A DNA stretch of 64,000 bases from Woeseia sp. (GCA_021773015.1 JAJFKW010000001.1:992001-1056000); one strand, 5' to 3'. Numbered from the stretch's first letter, positions 44,760-53,520 are shown. Notes: a model not told the origin generated them from the sequence alone. Program-made: numbers and translations.

Positions 44760-45518
44760 TTACACCTGTTTGTTAGCTGCGCGTTCTCGGCATGCATTGC
44801 CGAACGCTCTAAAAATGTTCATAGAAAACGCGTTGTCGCGAACTCTCCACTCTGGATGCCACTGCACGGCCAACGCAAAGGTCCTTGCGTCGTCTACACG
44901 AAAACCCTCTATGAGCCCATCGTCAGCGACGGCCTCTACCGTAACTCCGTCTGCTAATTTTGCGACAGCTTGAGAATGCAGCGAGTTGACGGTAACCGTG
45001 TCGGAATTGGATAAACCACGCAGGATTCCACCTTCCATCAGAGTAACTTTGTGCGAAGGCCCATATTGGACGTCCAGTGGATCCTCCGAATTTTCCTTAT
45101 GGCAATGATAGCCTGGTACCTCATGTACCAACTGATGCAAGGTGCCGCCCAATACCACGTTTAGTTCTTGGAATCCGCGGCACACGGCAAACAAAGGCAC
45201 ACCACGCTGAAGCGCCAGTTCGATCAACGGTAGCGTTGTTTGATCACGCTCGGGATCGTGCCACGTACCCACGGTACTGGGACTGCCGGCGTAGTGGCGT
45301 GGCTCGACATTCGATGGACTGCCGGTCAGAAACAGGCCGTCTATGCGCGCCAAAATCGCATCAAGGTCAAGCGATTCACCAAGCGCAGGAATAAGCAATG
45401 GCAACGCGTCGGCGCCATCGTGGATTGCGGTAATGTATTTCTCCCCTACCATATGGAATGGGTGGGGGTCGACCATTCGACGGTCTGCGGAAATGCCTAC
45501 AACCGGCTGCGCAGTCAT
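44760..45518 (-). CDS. puuD: Gamma-glutamyl-gamma-aminobutyrate hydrolase PuuD
   Basis: Class I glutamine amidotransferase-like hydrolase, 252 residues, releasing GABA from gamma-glutamyl-GABA. The nucleophile elbow is LFAVCRGFQELNV and the catalytic His-Glu pair is in VQWHPEW. GLFLTGSPSNVEPRHY and VNSLHSQAV are family-typical. The start at ATG 45518 gives the usual N terminus (TAQPVVGISADRR). It is the first gene of a puuD-puuA transcript. Confidence 0.92.
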   Translation of the reverse strand: MTAQPVVGISADRRMVDPHPFHMVGEKYITAIHDGADALPLLIPALGESLDLDAILARIDGLFLTGSPSNVEPRHYAGSPSTVGTWHDPERDQTTLPLIELALQRGVPLFAVCRGFQELNVVLGGTLHQLVHEVPGYHCHKENSEDPLDVQYGPSHKVTLMEGGILRGLSNSDTVTVNSLHSQAVAKLADGVTVEAVADDGLIEGFRVDDARTFALAVQWHPEWRVRDNAFSMNIFRAFGNACRERAANKQV

Positions 45519-45692
45519 ATACGACCTATGCCCCAAATCGCGAGCTGCCTACCAAGCAAAAAATCTAATGGCAAATTTTCAGTACCTAGCGTACTGGGCA
45601 GTGCGTGGTTTTCGGATTTTCGGTCTGGACCTCCTGGTGCCCTTTGTCACCTCGGCGCGATGGCTAGAAGCATACTGGATGCTCACCAGATG

Positions 45693-45722
45693 TATATATT
45701 TTATTTTGCCATGCGCTAGCAA
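45693..45722 (-). promoter_or_regulatory. Possible promoter of puuD-puuA
   Basis: On the minus strand TTGCTA (45722-45717) and TATATA (45698-45693) are spaced 18 bp apart, each with four of six consensus matches. It would give a leader of roughly 170 bases before puuD. The 45519-45758 gap contains no supported gene. Confidence 0.35.
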
Positions 45723-45758
45723 CCGCTGCACGCCATGTCAGATCAGCTGATCTGCTTC

Positions 45759-46514
45759 TCAGAGTCGCTCAAATAACAAGGTGAATCGGTCCGTGTTGCC
45801 GGTTACAGAAGCGTCACCAACCTCCAATATCAATGCATCGGACGGCCGATAATGCAGATCGCTCAGATCGACCAAGCGAAATCCGGCCAGCTGTACCTCG
45901 TGAATGATCTGTGCAACATCAACCCGCCGCCGACTCGCATCATTTATGGGTTCCATGTGACGGCGAGTGTGGTCGATGACTCCGTAGAGTCCACCCGGTT
46001 TCAACGATTCGAAAACCGCCTGATTGATGCTCGCCCGGCCCGCCGCAGTAAAATTATGCATATTGCGAAAAGTTAACACCATATCTAGGTCGTTAACGCC
46101 GAGCGAGAACCCGCTCATTTCTCTGGTTCGAAACGGCCCTGTTCGCTCCATTTCCGCTTCTACGGCAATGACCTTCACCTGCTCAAAGCCATCTTCCTGC
46201 AACACGGTCTCCACTACCCTGTCGGTCGCTATTGCGACAGAAAACTCACCGTTGTCCCTCAGCACCGGTGCGAGGATTCGCGTATACCAACCACCACCAG
46301 GAATGAGCTCCAAGACGCGCATATCGTCTCGCAGGCGAAAAAATGACAGCGTTTCTAAAGGCTTGCGGTTGGCATCTCGAGATACATCGGCCGCGGGGCG
46401 AGATTCCGACGCGATCGCGGTGAGAATTTTCTCCTGCACGTTAGCCGCAGTAGCGACACTGCCCAACAGATTTGTCAGTATTATCGACAACAATAAGAAT
46501 AGACGGTTCGACAT
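45759..46514 (-). CDS. Exported SAM-dependent methyltransferase-like protein
   Basis: A 251-residue protein with an N-terminal signal peptide (RLFLLLSIILTNLLGSVATA, likely cut after ATA) followed by a class I methyltransferase-like fold. Motif I is VLELIPGGGWYTRILAP and a later LDMVLTFRNMHNF resembles motif IV. This matches the COG4798 group of predicted exported methyltransferases. How a periplasmic enzyme would obtain SAM is unclear, so the fold may have another use. AGGAG lies six bases before the ATG. Neighbouring genes give no functional hint. Confidence 0.8.
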   Translation of the reverse strand: MSNRLFLLLSIILTNLLGSVATAANVQEKILTAIASESRPAADVSRDANRKPLETLSFFRLRDDMRVLELIPGGGWYTRILAPVLRDNGEFSVAIATDRVVETVLQEDGFEQVKVIAVEAEMERTGPFRTREMSGFSLGVNDLDMVLTFRNMHNFTAAGRASINQAVFESLKPGGLYGVIDHTRRHMEPINDASRRRVDVAQIIHEVQLAGFRLVDLSDLHYRPSDALILEVGDASVTGNTDRFTLLFERL

Positions 46515-46628
46515 TCATATCTCCTGGCAATTAACGCGCTAGAAACTGAAGTCTATCGCGTTACAAAGGTCTGGTCAGCAACACCGCTTAGCAGCTATTC
46601 TTAAGTTATACCGTTGATGACGGAATTC

Positions 46629-47288
46629 ATGTCAGTGAAATTAATTGGTTACTACCGAAGCAGTGCGTCCTATCGAATTCGTATCGTGCTTAACGTCAAA
46701 GGCATTGAGTGGGAATATGTCACGGTGAGGCTTGATAAGGGTGAGCAGTTGGAGTCCGCTCACAGCAGACTAAATCCGATGAAATTGGTTCCCGTACTGG
46801 ATACTGGCAATTTGCAATTGGCCCAGTCAGTCGCAATTGCGGAGTATCTCGAAAGCACCTACCCTGAGCCCCCACTAATACCAACTGGAGCCATCGCACA
46901 GGCACAATTTCGAGACATGGTGCAGATCATATCAAGCGATATACAGCCGCTCACCAATCTTCGTGTGTTGAAACATTTACGAGCCAACTACGCGTTGGAT
47001 GGCGAAGGTGTCGATCGTTGGTGCCAAACGTGGATTGGGCGCGGATTCGAAGCGTTTGAGCAGCGGGCAGTGCAACATTCGGCGGATGGTCAATATTCAT
47101 TCGGCAACTCGTTGACTCTAGCCGATGCGTGGCTGGTTCCGCAGGTATACAACGCTGATCGATTCGGACTGGATATGCAACCGTATCCGACCATAAACTC
47201 GGTATTTCGACACCTGCAAACGATCGAAGCGGTCGCATCCGCACATCCGGCACTACAACCCGATGCGCCTGTACCGAGCCGCGACTAA
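46629..47288 (+). CDS. maiA: Maleylacetoacetate isomerase (zeta-class glutathione transferase)
   Basis: Glutathione-dependent cis-trans isomerase of the tyrosine catabolic pathway. The zeta-class signature SSASYRIRIVLNVKGIEWEY is at the N terminus, with QSVAIAEYLESTYPEPPLIP and the C-terminal SLTLADAWLVPQVYNADRFG. From ATG 46629 the protein has 219 residues; upstream in-frame starts at 46614 (TTG) and 46617 (ATG) exist. The other tyrosine degradation genes are not in the window, so the physiological substrate is not certain. Confidence 0.88.
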   Translation: MSVKLIGYYRSSASYRIRIVLNVKGIEWEYVTVRLDKGEQLESAHSRLNPMKLVPVLDTGNLQLAQSVAIAEYLESTYPEPPLIPTGAIAQAQFRDMVQIISSDIQPLTNLRVLKHLRANYALDGEGVDRWCQTWIGRGFEAFEQRAVQHSADGQYSFGNSLTLADAWLVPQVYNADRFGLDMQPYPTINSVFRHLQTIEAVASAHPALQPDAPVPSRD

Positions 47289-47432
47289 TCAACGCATCCC
47301 GACCGTGTCACGCTGCAAATCGTGCGTTCAAATTTGCAATAAAACGTCTGACTTTGGGGGCAAGCGCCATCAGTAACAGCAGGTCAGGCTGTGTTATTCT
47401 GCGCTGCACCTGAATCCAGTTAGAGACAACCT

Positions 47433-48221
47433 ATGGCGTTGAAACTTTACAACTTTCCGCAATCTACCTGCAGCCAAAAAGTCCGCATGACGTTGTGGGA
47501 AAAGGGCATTGATTTTGTAGATCGGCCGGTCGACTCCACCAAACGCGAGCACCTGTCCGAATGGTATTTAAAAATGAATCCGAATGGGGTTGTTCCAACG
47601 TTGTTGCATGATGACGCGATCATTATCGACTCGTCAGTAATAATTGAATACTTGGATGAGGTGTTCCCCGACCATTCTCTGACACCATCCGACCCAGTCA
47701 AACGGGCCCATATGCGAAAGTGGCTGCGTTACTTTGAAGAAGTACCGACGCCTGCCGTACGCGTCCCCTCATTTAATCAATATCTGAGCAAACGTTTCGA
47801 CAAACTATCCCAGGATGAATTTGACAAGTTCGTCAACAGTCATCCTATTCGGCGCCAGTTTTATAAAAAAATGCAAAAGGAAAACGGCTTCGATGAGCGC
47901 GAAACAGACAGCGCACTCGATCGCCTACGGCAAACCGTTGAAAGGATGGAGAAAGGATTGGCAGAAAGTGGCGGCCCCTGGTTGATGGGCCATGACCTCA
48001 CGCTTGCCGATTACTGTATCGCACCGACAATGGATCGCATGAATGACCTCGGACTTGCAGAAGTCTGGAGCGACTTGTCAATTGTCGTCCAGTGGTTCGA
48101 TCACGTGAGATCACAGCCAGCATACAAAAAAACTTTTTATAAGGGCACGCGGTTGTCAGAGATATATGACGGCGCCGACCTAAACAGCAAAGAAAATAGC
48201 GCTGCAATTTCTCGCGACTAA
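47433..48221 (+). CDS. Glutathione S-transferase family protein
   Basis: A 262-residue GST-fold protein with an N-terminal thioredoxin-like domain (LYNFPQSTCSQKVRMTLWEKGI, then NPNGVVPTLLHDD and DSSVIIEYLDEVFPD) and a helical C-terminal domain including MGHDLTLADYCIAPTMDRM. It is longer than ordinary GSTs and resembles the beta-etherase-like subgroup. The substrate is unknown. It follows maiA by 144 bp, and it converges on the Lrp-type regulator with a 32-bp gap. Confidence 0.87.
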   Translation: MALKLYNFPQSTCSQKVRMTLWEKGIDFVDRPVDSTKREHLSEWYLKMNPNGVVPTLLHDDAIIIDSSVIIEYLDEVFPDHSLTPSDPVKRAHMRKWLRYFEEVPTPAVRVPSFNQYLSKRFDKLSQDEFDKFVNSHPIRRQFYKKMQKENGFDERETDSALDRLRQTVERMEKGLAESGGPWLMGHDLTLADYCIAPTMDRMNDLGLAEVWSDLSIVVQWFDHVRSQPAYKKTFYKGTRLSEIYDGADLNSKENSAAISRD

Positions 48222-48253
48222 CATTACAACGTCAATTCGGTGCATAAATCGCC

Positions 48254-48724
48254 TTAGCGAATTGGCAGCGCCGTAGAGTGCTTAAAGTCGGTCATTACCA
48301 TACTCGAATTAACTTCCTGAATGCCCGGCAATTGCGACAGTGATTCGAAGAAAAACTGCTCGTACGATTTGATATCTTCCGTCACGATTCGCAGAAGAAA
48401 ATCCACCGTGCCCAACAATACATAACAATCCAATACCTCCGGATACTGGCTCACAGTTTCGGCGAATTTCGCGACGTTACTGCGTCCGTGCGATGTTAGC
48501 TTTACGTGCGCAAATACCATCGTGTTCAAGCCAACTTTCTCGCGATCAAGGATTACTGGCTGATCTTTGATGATGCCTTCATCGCGCATGCTTTGTATTC
48601 GGCGCCAACAGGCCGACTGCGACAAGCCAATCTTCTCACCAATTGCGGAGGCCGTTATGCCGGTTTCAGTTTGCAGGAGATCCAATATTTTGCGGTCAAT
48701 TTGATCAATGTGAATGTCTTGCAT
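48254..48724 (-). CDS. Lrp/AsnC-family regulator (BkdR-like)
   Basis: A 156-residue feast/famine regulator. The N-terminal helix-turn-helix spans IDRKILDLLQTETGITASAIGEKIGLSQSACWRRIQSM. The RAM ligand-binding domain follows, with LDCYVLLGTVDFLLRIV. It diverges from leucine dehydrogenase and the branched-chain dehydrogenase genes, the same arrangement as Pseudomonas bkdR. It is therefore a strong candidate activator of those genes in response to branched-chain amino acids. Its start codon lies inside a 13-bp palindrome. Confidence 0.92.
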   Translation of the reverse strand: MQDIHIDQIDRKILDLLQTETGITASAIGEKIGLSQSACWRRIQSMRDEGIIKDQPVILDREKVGLNTMVFAHVKLTSHGRSNVAKFAETVSQYPEVLDCYVLLGTVDFLLRIVTEDIKSYEQFFFESLSQLPGIQEVNSSMVMTDFKHSTALPIR

Positions 48725-48733
48725 AGTCTATGC
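48721..48733. promoter_or_regulatory. 13-bp palindrome over the Lrp-type regulator start codon
   Basis: GCATAGTCTATGC is a perfect palindrome around a central T and includes the regulator's ATG (48724-48722 on the minus strand). Its centre is 31 bp, about three helical turns, from the centre of the larger dyad at 48740-48776. It is probably a second binding site used in autoregulation. Confidence 0.45.
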
Positions 48734-48739
48734 TCTCAA

Positions 48740-48776
48740 TGCCTATTTATCGCATTGATTATGCGCTAAATAGGCA
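48740..48776. promoter_or_regulatory. 37-bp near-perfect dyad between Lrp-type regulator and leucine dehydrogenase
   Basis: TGCCTATTTA (48740-48749) is mirrored by TAAATAGGCA (48767-48776), and CGCAT (48751-48755) by ATGCG (48761-48765), around TGATT. Fifteen of 16 arm pairs match. The centre lies about 69 bp upstream of the predicted leucine dehydrogenase transcription start and over a possible CATAAT -10 of the regulator. It is a likely Lrp-type operator that activates one gene and represses the other. Confidence 0.65.
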
Positions 48777-48790
48777 CTTAGCAAAAGAAT

Positions 48791-48820
48791 TTGCAATAAA
48801 AAACCCACGTAGGCGATATA
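48791..48820 (+). promoter_or_regulatory. Possible leucine dehydrogenase promoter
   Basis: TTGCAA (48791-48796) and GATATA (48815-48820) are spaced 18 bp apart, and the start codon is at 48858. The -10 is ambiguous in the run GATATATATT. The position just downstream of the dyad at 48740-48776 suits activation by the adjacent regulator. Confidence 0.4.
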
Positions 48821-48857
48821 TATTGTGTTCTTCTGAGCGTCAGTCCAGGCCGGCAAT

Positions 48858-49955
48858 ATGAGCGTATTTGACCATCCCGAATTTGATCAGCACGAATCGG
48901 TACATTACTTCCAGGACCCGCAGACAGAGCTAAAAGCCATTATCGCCATCCACTCCACCGCGCTTGGACCTGCTGCCGGCGGTTGTCGACGATGGAGCTA
49001 TGTAAGCGACGCCGAGGCCCTCACCGACGTTCTACGCCTGTCACGAGGCATGACCTACAAAAATGCAGTTGCCGGCCTTCCATTCGGTGGCGGAAAATCC
49101 GTCATACTCGCCGATCCATCGACCAGTAAAACACCAGGCCTGTTTAGGGCATTTGGACGCGCCGTCGCATCGTTGGACGGAAAATACATCACGGCAGAAG
49201 ACGTTGGCATAAGCGTCGAAGACATGCTGCAAGTACGCGGTGAAACGCGTTTTGTTTCCGGCCTGCCACAAAGCGGCCAGGCCGCGGGCGGCGACCCGTC
49301 GCCATGGACTGCACTTGGCGTGTTTTTGGGCATTCAAGCTGCAGTTGAAATTCGCTTGGATACCGGCTCGCTTCGCGGCATAAAGGTAGGCATACAGGGC
49401 GTCGGTCATGTCGGTCATCACTTGTGCAGATTGCTACACGATGCCGGTGCAGAACTGACGATCGCCGACGTCAAACGAGAACATTGGCAGCAAGTCGACG
49501 CTGACATGCCAGTTACCGTTGTCGCACCTAGCGAACTGCTATCTGCGGACGTCGATGTTCTAGCACCCTGCGCGCTTGGTAATGTCATCAACATGGACTC
49601 AATTTCGCGCATGCGAGCAAAGATAGTTGCTGGGGCAGCGAACAACCAACTTTCGAATTCTCACGACGGTGCGCGTTTGGTTGAGCAAAACATTCTCTAC
49701 GCGCCAGACTATGTCATCAATGCGGGCGGCATAATTAGCGTCGCACGTGAATATCTCGAGCAAGGATCCGAAGATGAGGTTCGCAATGAAGTCGGTTTAA
49801 TTCCCGATCGGCTGCGGCGGATCTTTACCGAAGCCCAGACAACGTCAAAGGCTACCAATCGGATTGCCGATGAACTCGCTCGTCGCATCGTAGCGGACGC
49901 AAGCTCTGACGCAGATGACGATCTCGCCGAAGAATTTTCGCAACCTGCTTCGTAG
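48858..49955 (+). CDS. Leucine dehydrogenase (Glu/Leu/Phe/Val dehydrogenase family)
   Basis: NAD-dependent oxidative deamination of leucine, valine and isoleucine to 2-oxoacids. The 365-residue protein has the catalytic lysine in MTYKNAVAGLPFGGGKSVI, the AEDVGISVEDM stretch, and the Rossmann GxGxxG in VGIQGVGHVGHHLC, followed by APCALGNVIN and GAANNQL. It heads the BKD operon, supplying its substrates directly. It diverges from the Lrp-type regulator. This replaces the usual transaminase entry point. Confidence 0.93.
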   Translation: MSVFDHPEFDQHESVHYFQDPQTELKAIIAIHSTALGPAAGGCRRWSYVSDAEALTDVLRLSRGMTYKNAVAGLPFGGGKSVILADPSTSKTPGLFRAFGRAVASLDGKYITAEDVGISVEDMLQVRGETRFVSGLPQSGQAAGGDPSPWTALGVFLGIQAAVEIRLDTGSLRGIKVGIQGVGHVGHHLCRLLHDAGAELTIADVKREHWQQVDADMPVTVVAPSELLSADVDVLAPCALGNVINMDSISRMRAKIVAGAANNQLSNSHDGARLVEQNILYAPDYVINAGGIISVAREYLEQGSEDEVRNEVGLIPDRLRRIFTEAQTTSKATNRIADELARRIVADASSDADDDLAEEFSQPAS

Positions 49956-50019
49956 GTCAACGAGTGTCGACCAATAGATTCACGTATTGCCGACTTCGGC
50001 AACAACTATAAGACTTATC

Positions 50020-51255
50020 ATGACCAATAGATCTCGCTTACATATTCCACAACCGTCTGCGCGACCCGGCGACGAACCGGATTTTAGCTATCTCAATCTC
50101 AGTCCAGCAGGCAGCGTTGAGCGACCTGCTGCGGATGCGCGCACAAGGGAGATTGAGCACCTTAGTGTGGAATTAATACGCGTATTAGACGACGATCATC
50201 GTGCGCAGGGCTCCTGGAACCCAGCTCTGGAGCCCGCAGCTCTGCAAGTGGCACTGCGCTGGCTGCTGTTGACCCGCGCATATGACGAGCGGATGTGGCA
50301 GATACAGCGACAGGGTCGCATCTCCTTCTACATGCAATCGACTGGTGAAGAAGCTGTATCGATTGGCCAGGCAATGGCGCTGCGGCCTGGTGATATGTGC
50401 TTTCCGTCATATCGAAACCAGGGTCTGTATCTGTATCGCGGCAGCAAGCTTGTTGACATGATGTGCCAATGTTTGTCGAACACCGGCGACATGTGTAAAG
50501 GGCGCCAAATGCCGATCATGTATCACAATCGTGACGCCAATATTTTTTCGATATCTGGAAACCTGGCCACGCAATATCCGCACGCAGTTGGCTGGGCCAT
50601 GGCGTCTGCAATCAAGGGTGAAGATCACATCTCAGCATCTTGGGTTGGCGACGGCAGTACCGCGGAAGCCGATTTTCACCATGCGTTAACGTTCGCCGCC
50701 ATCTATCAGGCGCCGGTCATATTAAATGTAGTCAACAATCAATGGGCAATTTCTACTTTCCAAGGCTTCGCCGGCGGTGAGCGGCGGCCATTCGCAGCAC
50801 GCGGCCTAGGGTTAGGCATTCCGGGCATTCGAGTAGACGGTAACGACTTACTCGCGGTATATGCGGCAACCACTTGGGCTGCTGAAAGGGCGCGCCGCGG
50901 AGGCGGTCCGACCCTCATCGAGCATGTCACGTACCGCGGCGGCGCGCACTCGACCAGCGATGATCCAACCAAGTATCGTCCGAAAGACGAGTGGCTTGAA
51001 TTCCCACTTGGAGACCCGCTGGAGCGACTAAAAAATCACTTGATCGGCGAAGGCCATTGGTCAGAAGAAGAACATGAAAGCGTGCAAGCGGAAATGCGCG
51101 ACAAGGTTCAGGTTGCTTGGAAAGAGGCGCAAAAACAAGGCACGATGACTGAAGGGCCTTACCTCGACCCGGCAACAATGTTCGACGATGTATTCGTGGA
51201 AACGCCACAACATCTGGAAATGCAACGACAACAAATGCTCGATTTGGAATCCTAG
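50020..51255 (+). CDS. bkdA1: Branched-chain 2-oxoacid dehydrogenase E1 alpha
   Basis: TPP-dependent decarboxylating subunit for the oxoacids of leucine, isoleucine and valine. Its 411 residues and QRQGRISFYMQSTGEEA, KGRQMPIMYHNRD and VGDGSTAEADFHHAL...NNQWAIST pattern match Pseudomonas BkdA1. The ATG at 50020 is preferred over a TTG at 49987. E1 beta begins two bases after its stop, so translation is tightly linked. The leucine dehydrogenase directly upstream supports the substrate. Confidence 0.94.
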   Translation: MTNRSRLHIPQPSARPGDEPDFSYLNLSPAGSVERPAADARTREIEHLSVELIRVLDDDHRAQGSWNPALEPAALQVALRWLLLTRAYDERMWQIQRQGRISFYMQSTGEEAVSIGQAMALRPGDMCFPSYRNQGLYLYRGSKLVDMMCQCLSNTGDMCKGRQMPIMYHNRDANIFSISGNLATQYPHAVGWAMASAIKGEDHISASWVGDGSTAEADFHHALTFAAIYQAPVILNVVNNQWAISTFQGFAGGERRPFAARGLGLGIPGIRVDGNDLLAVYAATTWAAERARRGGGPTLIEHVTYRGGAHSTSDDPTKYRPKDEWLEFPLGDPLERLKNHLIGEGHWSEEEHESVQAEMRDKVQVAWKEAQKQGTMTEGPYLDPATMFDDVFVETPQHLEMQRQQMLDLES

Positions 51256-51257
51256 CG

Positions 51258-52274
51258 ATGGCACAAATGAATATGATCGATGCCATCAGATCGGCGCATG
51301 ACGTCGTGATGGCCAAAGACCCGAACGTTGTTGTCCTTGGCGAGGATGTTGGCTACTTCGGTGGCGTTTTTCGTTGCACCGATGGGTTGCAACGAAAATA
51401 TGGAGAGCACCGAGTGCTGGACGCGCCGATTGCTGAAGGTGGCATCATCGCCGCGGCGATTGGCATGGGCGTAAATGGCCTGCGCCCTGTAGCAGAAATT
51501 CAATTTGCCGATTACATCTATCCTGGCTTTGACCAGGTTGCGAGTGAACTTGCACGACTCCGTTACCGCACTTGCGGAGACTATTTCTCACCAGTAACCA
51601 TCCGCACCCCTTGCGGCGGTGGAATTCGTGGCGGACAAACCCACTCGCAAAGTCCCGAAGGAATATTTACACACGTCAGCGGTATTACGACCGTCATGCC
51701 TTCAAACCCGTATGACGCGAAGGGTTTGTTGATCAGCGCAATAGAGTCGGACGATCCCGTCGTATTTTTTGAGCCAAAACGCATTTACAATGGACCATTT
51801 GATGGCGATCCTAACAAACCTGCCGTCCCCTGGACCACACACCCGAAAGGCGAGGTTCCAGAGGACTATTTCACGGTGCCGCTGGGCATTGCCGACATCG
51901 TTAAGCCCGGCAGCGAATTAACCATTATTACGTACGGCACGTTGGTACACGTCGCGCAGGCTGCAGCGAGGCTCACTGGCGTCGATGCGGAAATTATTGA
52001 TGTACGGACACTGGCGCCGTTGGACGTAAGTACGCTGGCCGATTCCGTGTGCAAAACCGGCCGCTGCCTTATCGCCCACGAAGCGACTCGATTTAGTGGA
52101 TTCGGAGCCGAATTAGCCGCCACTGTACAGGAGAATTGTTTTTACAGTTTAGAGGCACCCATAGAGCGCGTGGCAGGTTGGGATACGCCGTATCCACATG
52201 CATTTGAGTGGCAATATTTTCCCGGGCAAAAGCGTATCGCCGCCGGAATTCGTAAAGTTATGGAGGCGCAATGA
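51258..52274 (+). CDS. bkdA2: Branched-chain 2-oxoacid dehydrogenase E1 beta
   Basis: Transketolase-like partner of E1 alpha, 338 residues. It has VVLGEDVGYFGGVFR, DAPIAEGGIIAAAIG, TPCGGGIRGGQTHSQSPEG and IAHEATRFSGFGAEL, all close to BkdA2 proteins. An insertion near FDGDPNKPAVPW is typical of the branched-chain type and absent from the E1 beta at 3861. Its last four bases overlap the E2 start (ATGA). Confidence 0.95.
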   Translation: MAQMNMIDAIRSAHDVVMAKDPNVVVLGEDVGYFGGVFRCTDGLQRKYGEHRVLDAPIAEGGIIAAAIGMGVNGLRPVAEIQFADYIYPGFDQVASELARLRYRTCGDYFSPVTIRTPCGGGIRGGQTHSQSPEGIFTHVSGITTVMPSNPYDAKGLLISAIESDDPVVFFEPKRIYNGPFDGDPNKPAVPWTTHPKGEVPEDYFTVPLGIADIVKPGSELTIITYGTLVHVAQAAARLTGVDAEIIDVRTLAPLDVSTLADSVCKTGRCLIAHEATRFSGFGAELAATVQENCFYSLEAPIERVAGWDTPYPHAFEWQYFPGQKRIAAGIRKVMEAQ

Positions 52275-53464
52275 GCGAACATATATTCAAACTTCCGGAC
52301 CTCGGCGAAGGGACGGTGGAGTCTGAGATTGGCGAATGGTTTATCAAAGTTGGTGACGAAGTTGCCGAGGAGCACGTCGTTGCTACGATGATGACCGACA
52401 AAGCTGCAGTCGAAATTTCATCGCCAGTATCCGGCAAAGTCATTTCTCTCGCGGGCCAGCCAGGTGACATGGTAGCTGTCGGTGCACCGCTTGTTGTCTT
52501 CGCGACTAACGGAAACTCTGTAGACTCCGAGGTAGAAATTGCGCAGTCGAAACCTGCAGCACAGTCTAGGCAAGGCGTTGAACAAAAAAGCGCGAACTCA
52601 CCGAACACTAAGGTGGCGACGTCGCCAGCAATTCGTAGACAAGCTAAAGAAGCTGGTATCGATCTGGCAACGATCAAGGGCAGCGGTACTGGCGGAAGAA
52701 TATTGCGTAGCGATATGGAAGCGCTCATCCAAGATCGTTCGGTAAAACCGGCGACTTCCCTGCCTGGCACGAAAACCATCGAGAAAAAAATCATCGGCTT
52801 GCGCCGAATTATTGCCGACCGTATGAGCGCGGCCAACCGTGAAATTCCGCATTTTTCCTACGTTGAAGAAACTGACATCACAGAATTGGAAGCGCTGCGC
52901 AAACATTTGAACGAAAAAAACGATAGCCCGCAAAGTCGTCTAACATTGCTTCCGTTCATTGCTCTTGCTCTGGTGCGTGCGCTGCACGAATTTCCGCAAT
53001 GTAACGCAACCCATGACCAAGCGCGAAACTTGTTATTGCAGCATGCTCACGTAAATTTGGGTATAGCGACGCAAACATCCGACGGACTGAAGGTTCCCGT
53101 CGTACGCAACGCCGAACAAAAGTCTGTCCTCGAGTTGGCTGCGGAAATTCGCAGAGTCTCTGATTCGGCGCGCAGCAATAGCGCCAGGAAAGACGAACTC
53201 AGTGGGTCAACCATTACCATTACGAGCCTTGGTAAGTTGGGCGGCATCGCGACGACGCCGGTGATCAATATGCCAGAAGTCGCGATCGTTGGCATAAATC
53301 GGGCCGTCAGTCGACCCGTTGTTGTAGACGATCAAATTGCGATTAGACTTATGATGAACATATCGTCATCTTTCGATCATCGATTTGTTGATGGCTATGA
53401 CGCGGCTGCGATGATTCAGCGAGTCAAAGAACTCCTCGAACACCCCGCGACAATATTTGTTTAA
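52271..53464 (+). CDS. bkdB: Branched-chain 2-oxoacid dehydrogenase E2 (lipoamide acyltransferase)
   Basis: Acyltransferase core of the BKD complex, 397 residues. The lipoyl domain has Lys44 in MMTDKAAVEI; a peripheral subunit-binding domain is visible at about residues 118-150 (ATSPAIRRQAKEAGIDLATIKGSG is split there), and the catalytic domain ends with DHRFVDG, keeping His370 and Asp374. No dihydrolipoamide dehydrogenase (lpdV) follows, unlike in Pseudomonas, so E3 must come from another locus. Confidence 0.94.
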   Translation: MSEHIFKLPDLGEGTVESEIGEWFIKVGDEVAEEHVVATMMTDKAAVEISSPVSGKVISLAGQPGDMVAVGAPLVVFATNGNSVDSEVEIAQSKPAAQSRQGVEQKSANSPNTKVATSPAIRRQAKEAGIDLATIKGSGTGGRILRSDMEALIQDRSVKPATSLPGTKTIEKKIIGLRRIIADRMSAANREIPHFSYVEETDITELEALRKHLNEKNDSPQSRLTLLPFIALALVRALHEFPQCNATHDQARNLLLQHAHVNLGIATQTSDGLKVPVVRNAEQKSVLELAAEIRRVSDSARSNSARKDELSGSTITITSLGKLGGIATTPVINMPEVAIVGINRAVSRPVVVDDQIAIRLMMNISSSFDHRFVDGYDAAAMIQRVKELLEHPATIFV

Positions 53465-53520
53465 CATCAGTAGACGTCTGGTTGGCTTAAGACTTGATTA
53501 TAGTCGCCCCGCGAAATGTG

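Noticed and set aside
45343-45750. Plus-strand ORF spanning the puuD upstream gap
   Set aside because: Mostly antisense to puuD and not family-like; the gap is better explained as promoter and leader.
46024-46542. 172-codon plus-strand ORF opposite the exported methyltransferase
   Set aside because: Shadow of the minus-strand gene, which has a good signal peptide and Shine-Dalgarno sequence.
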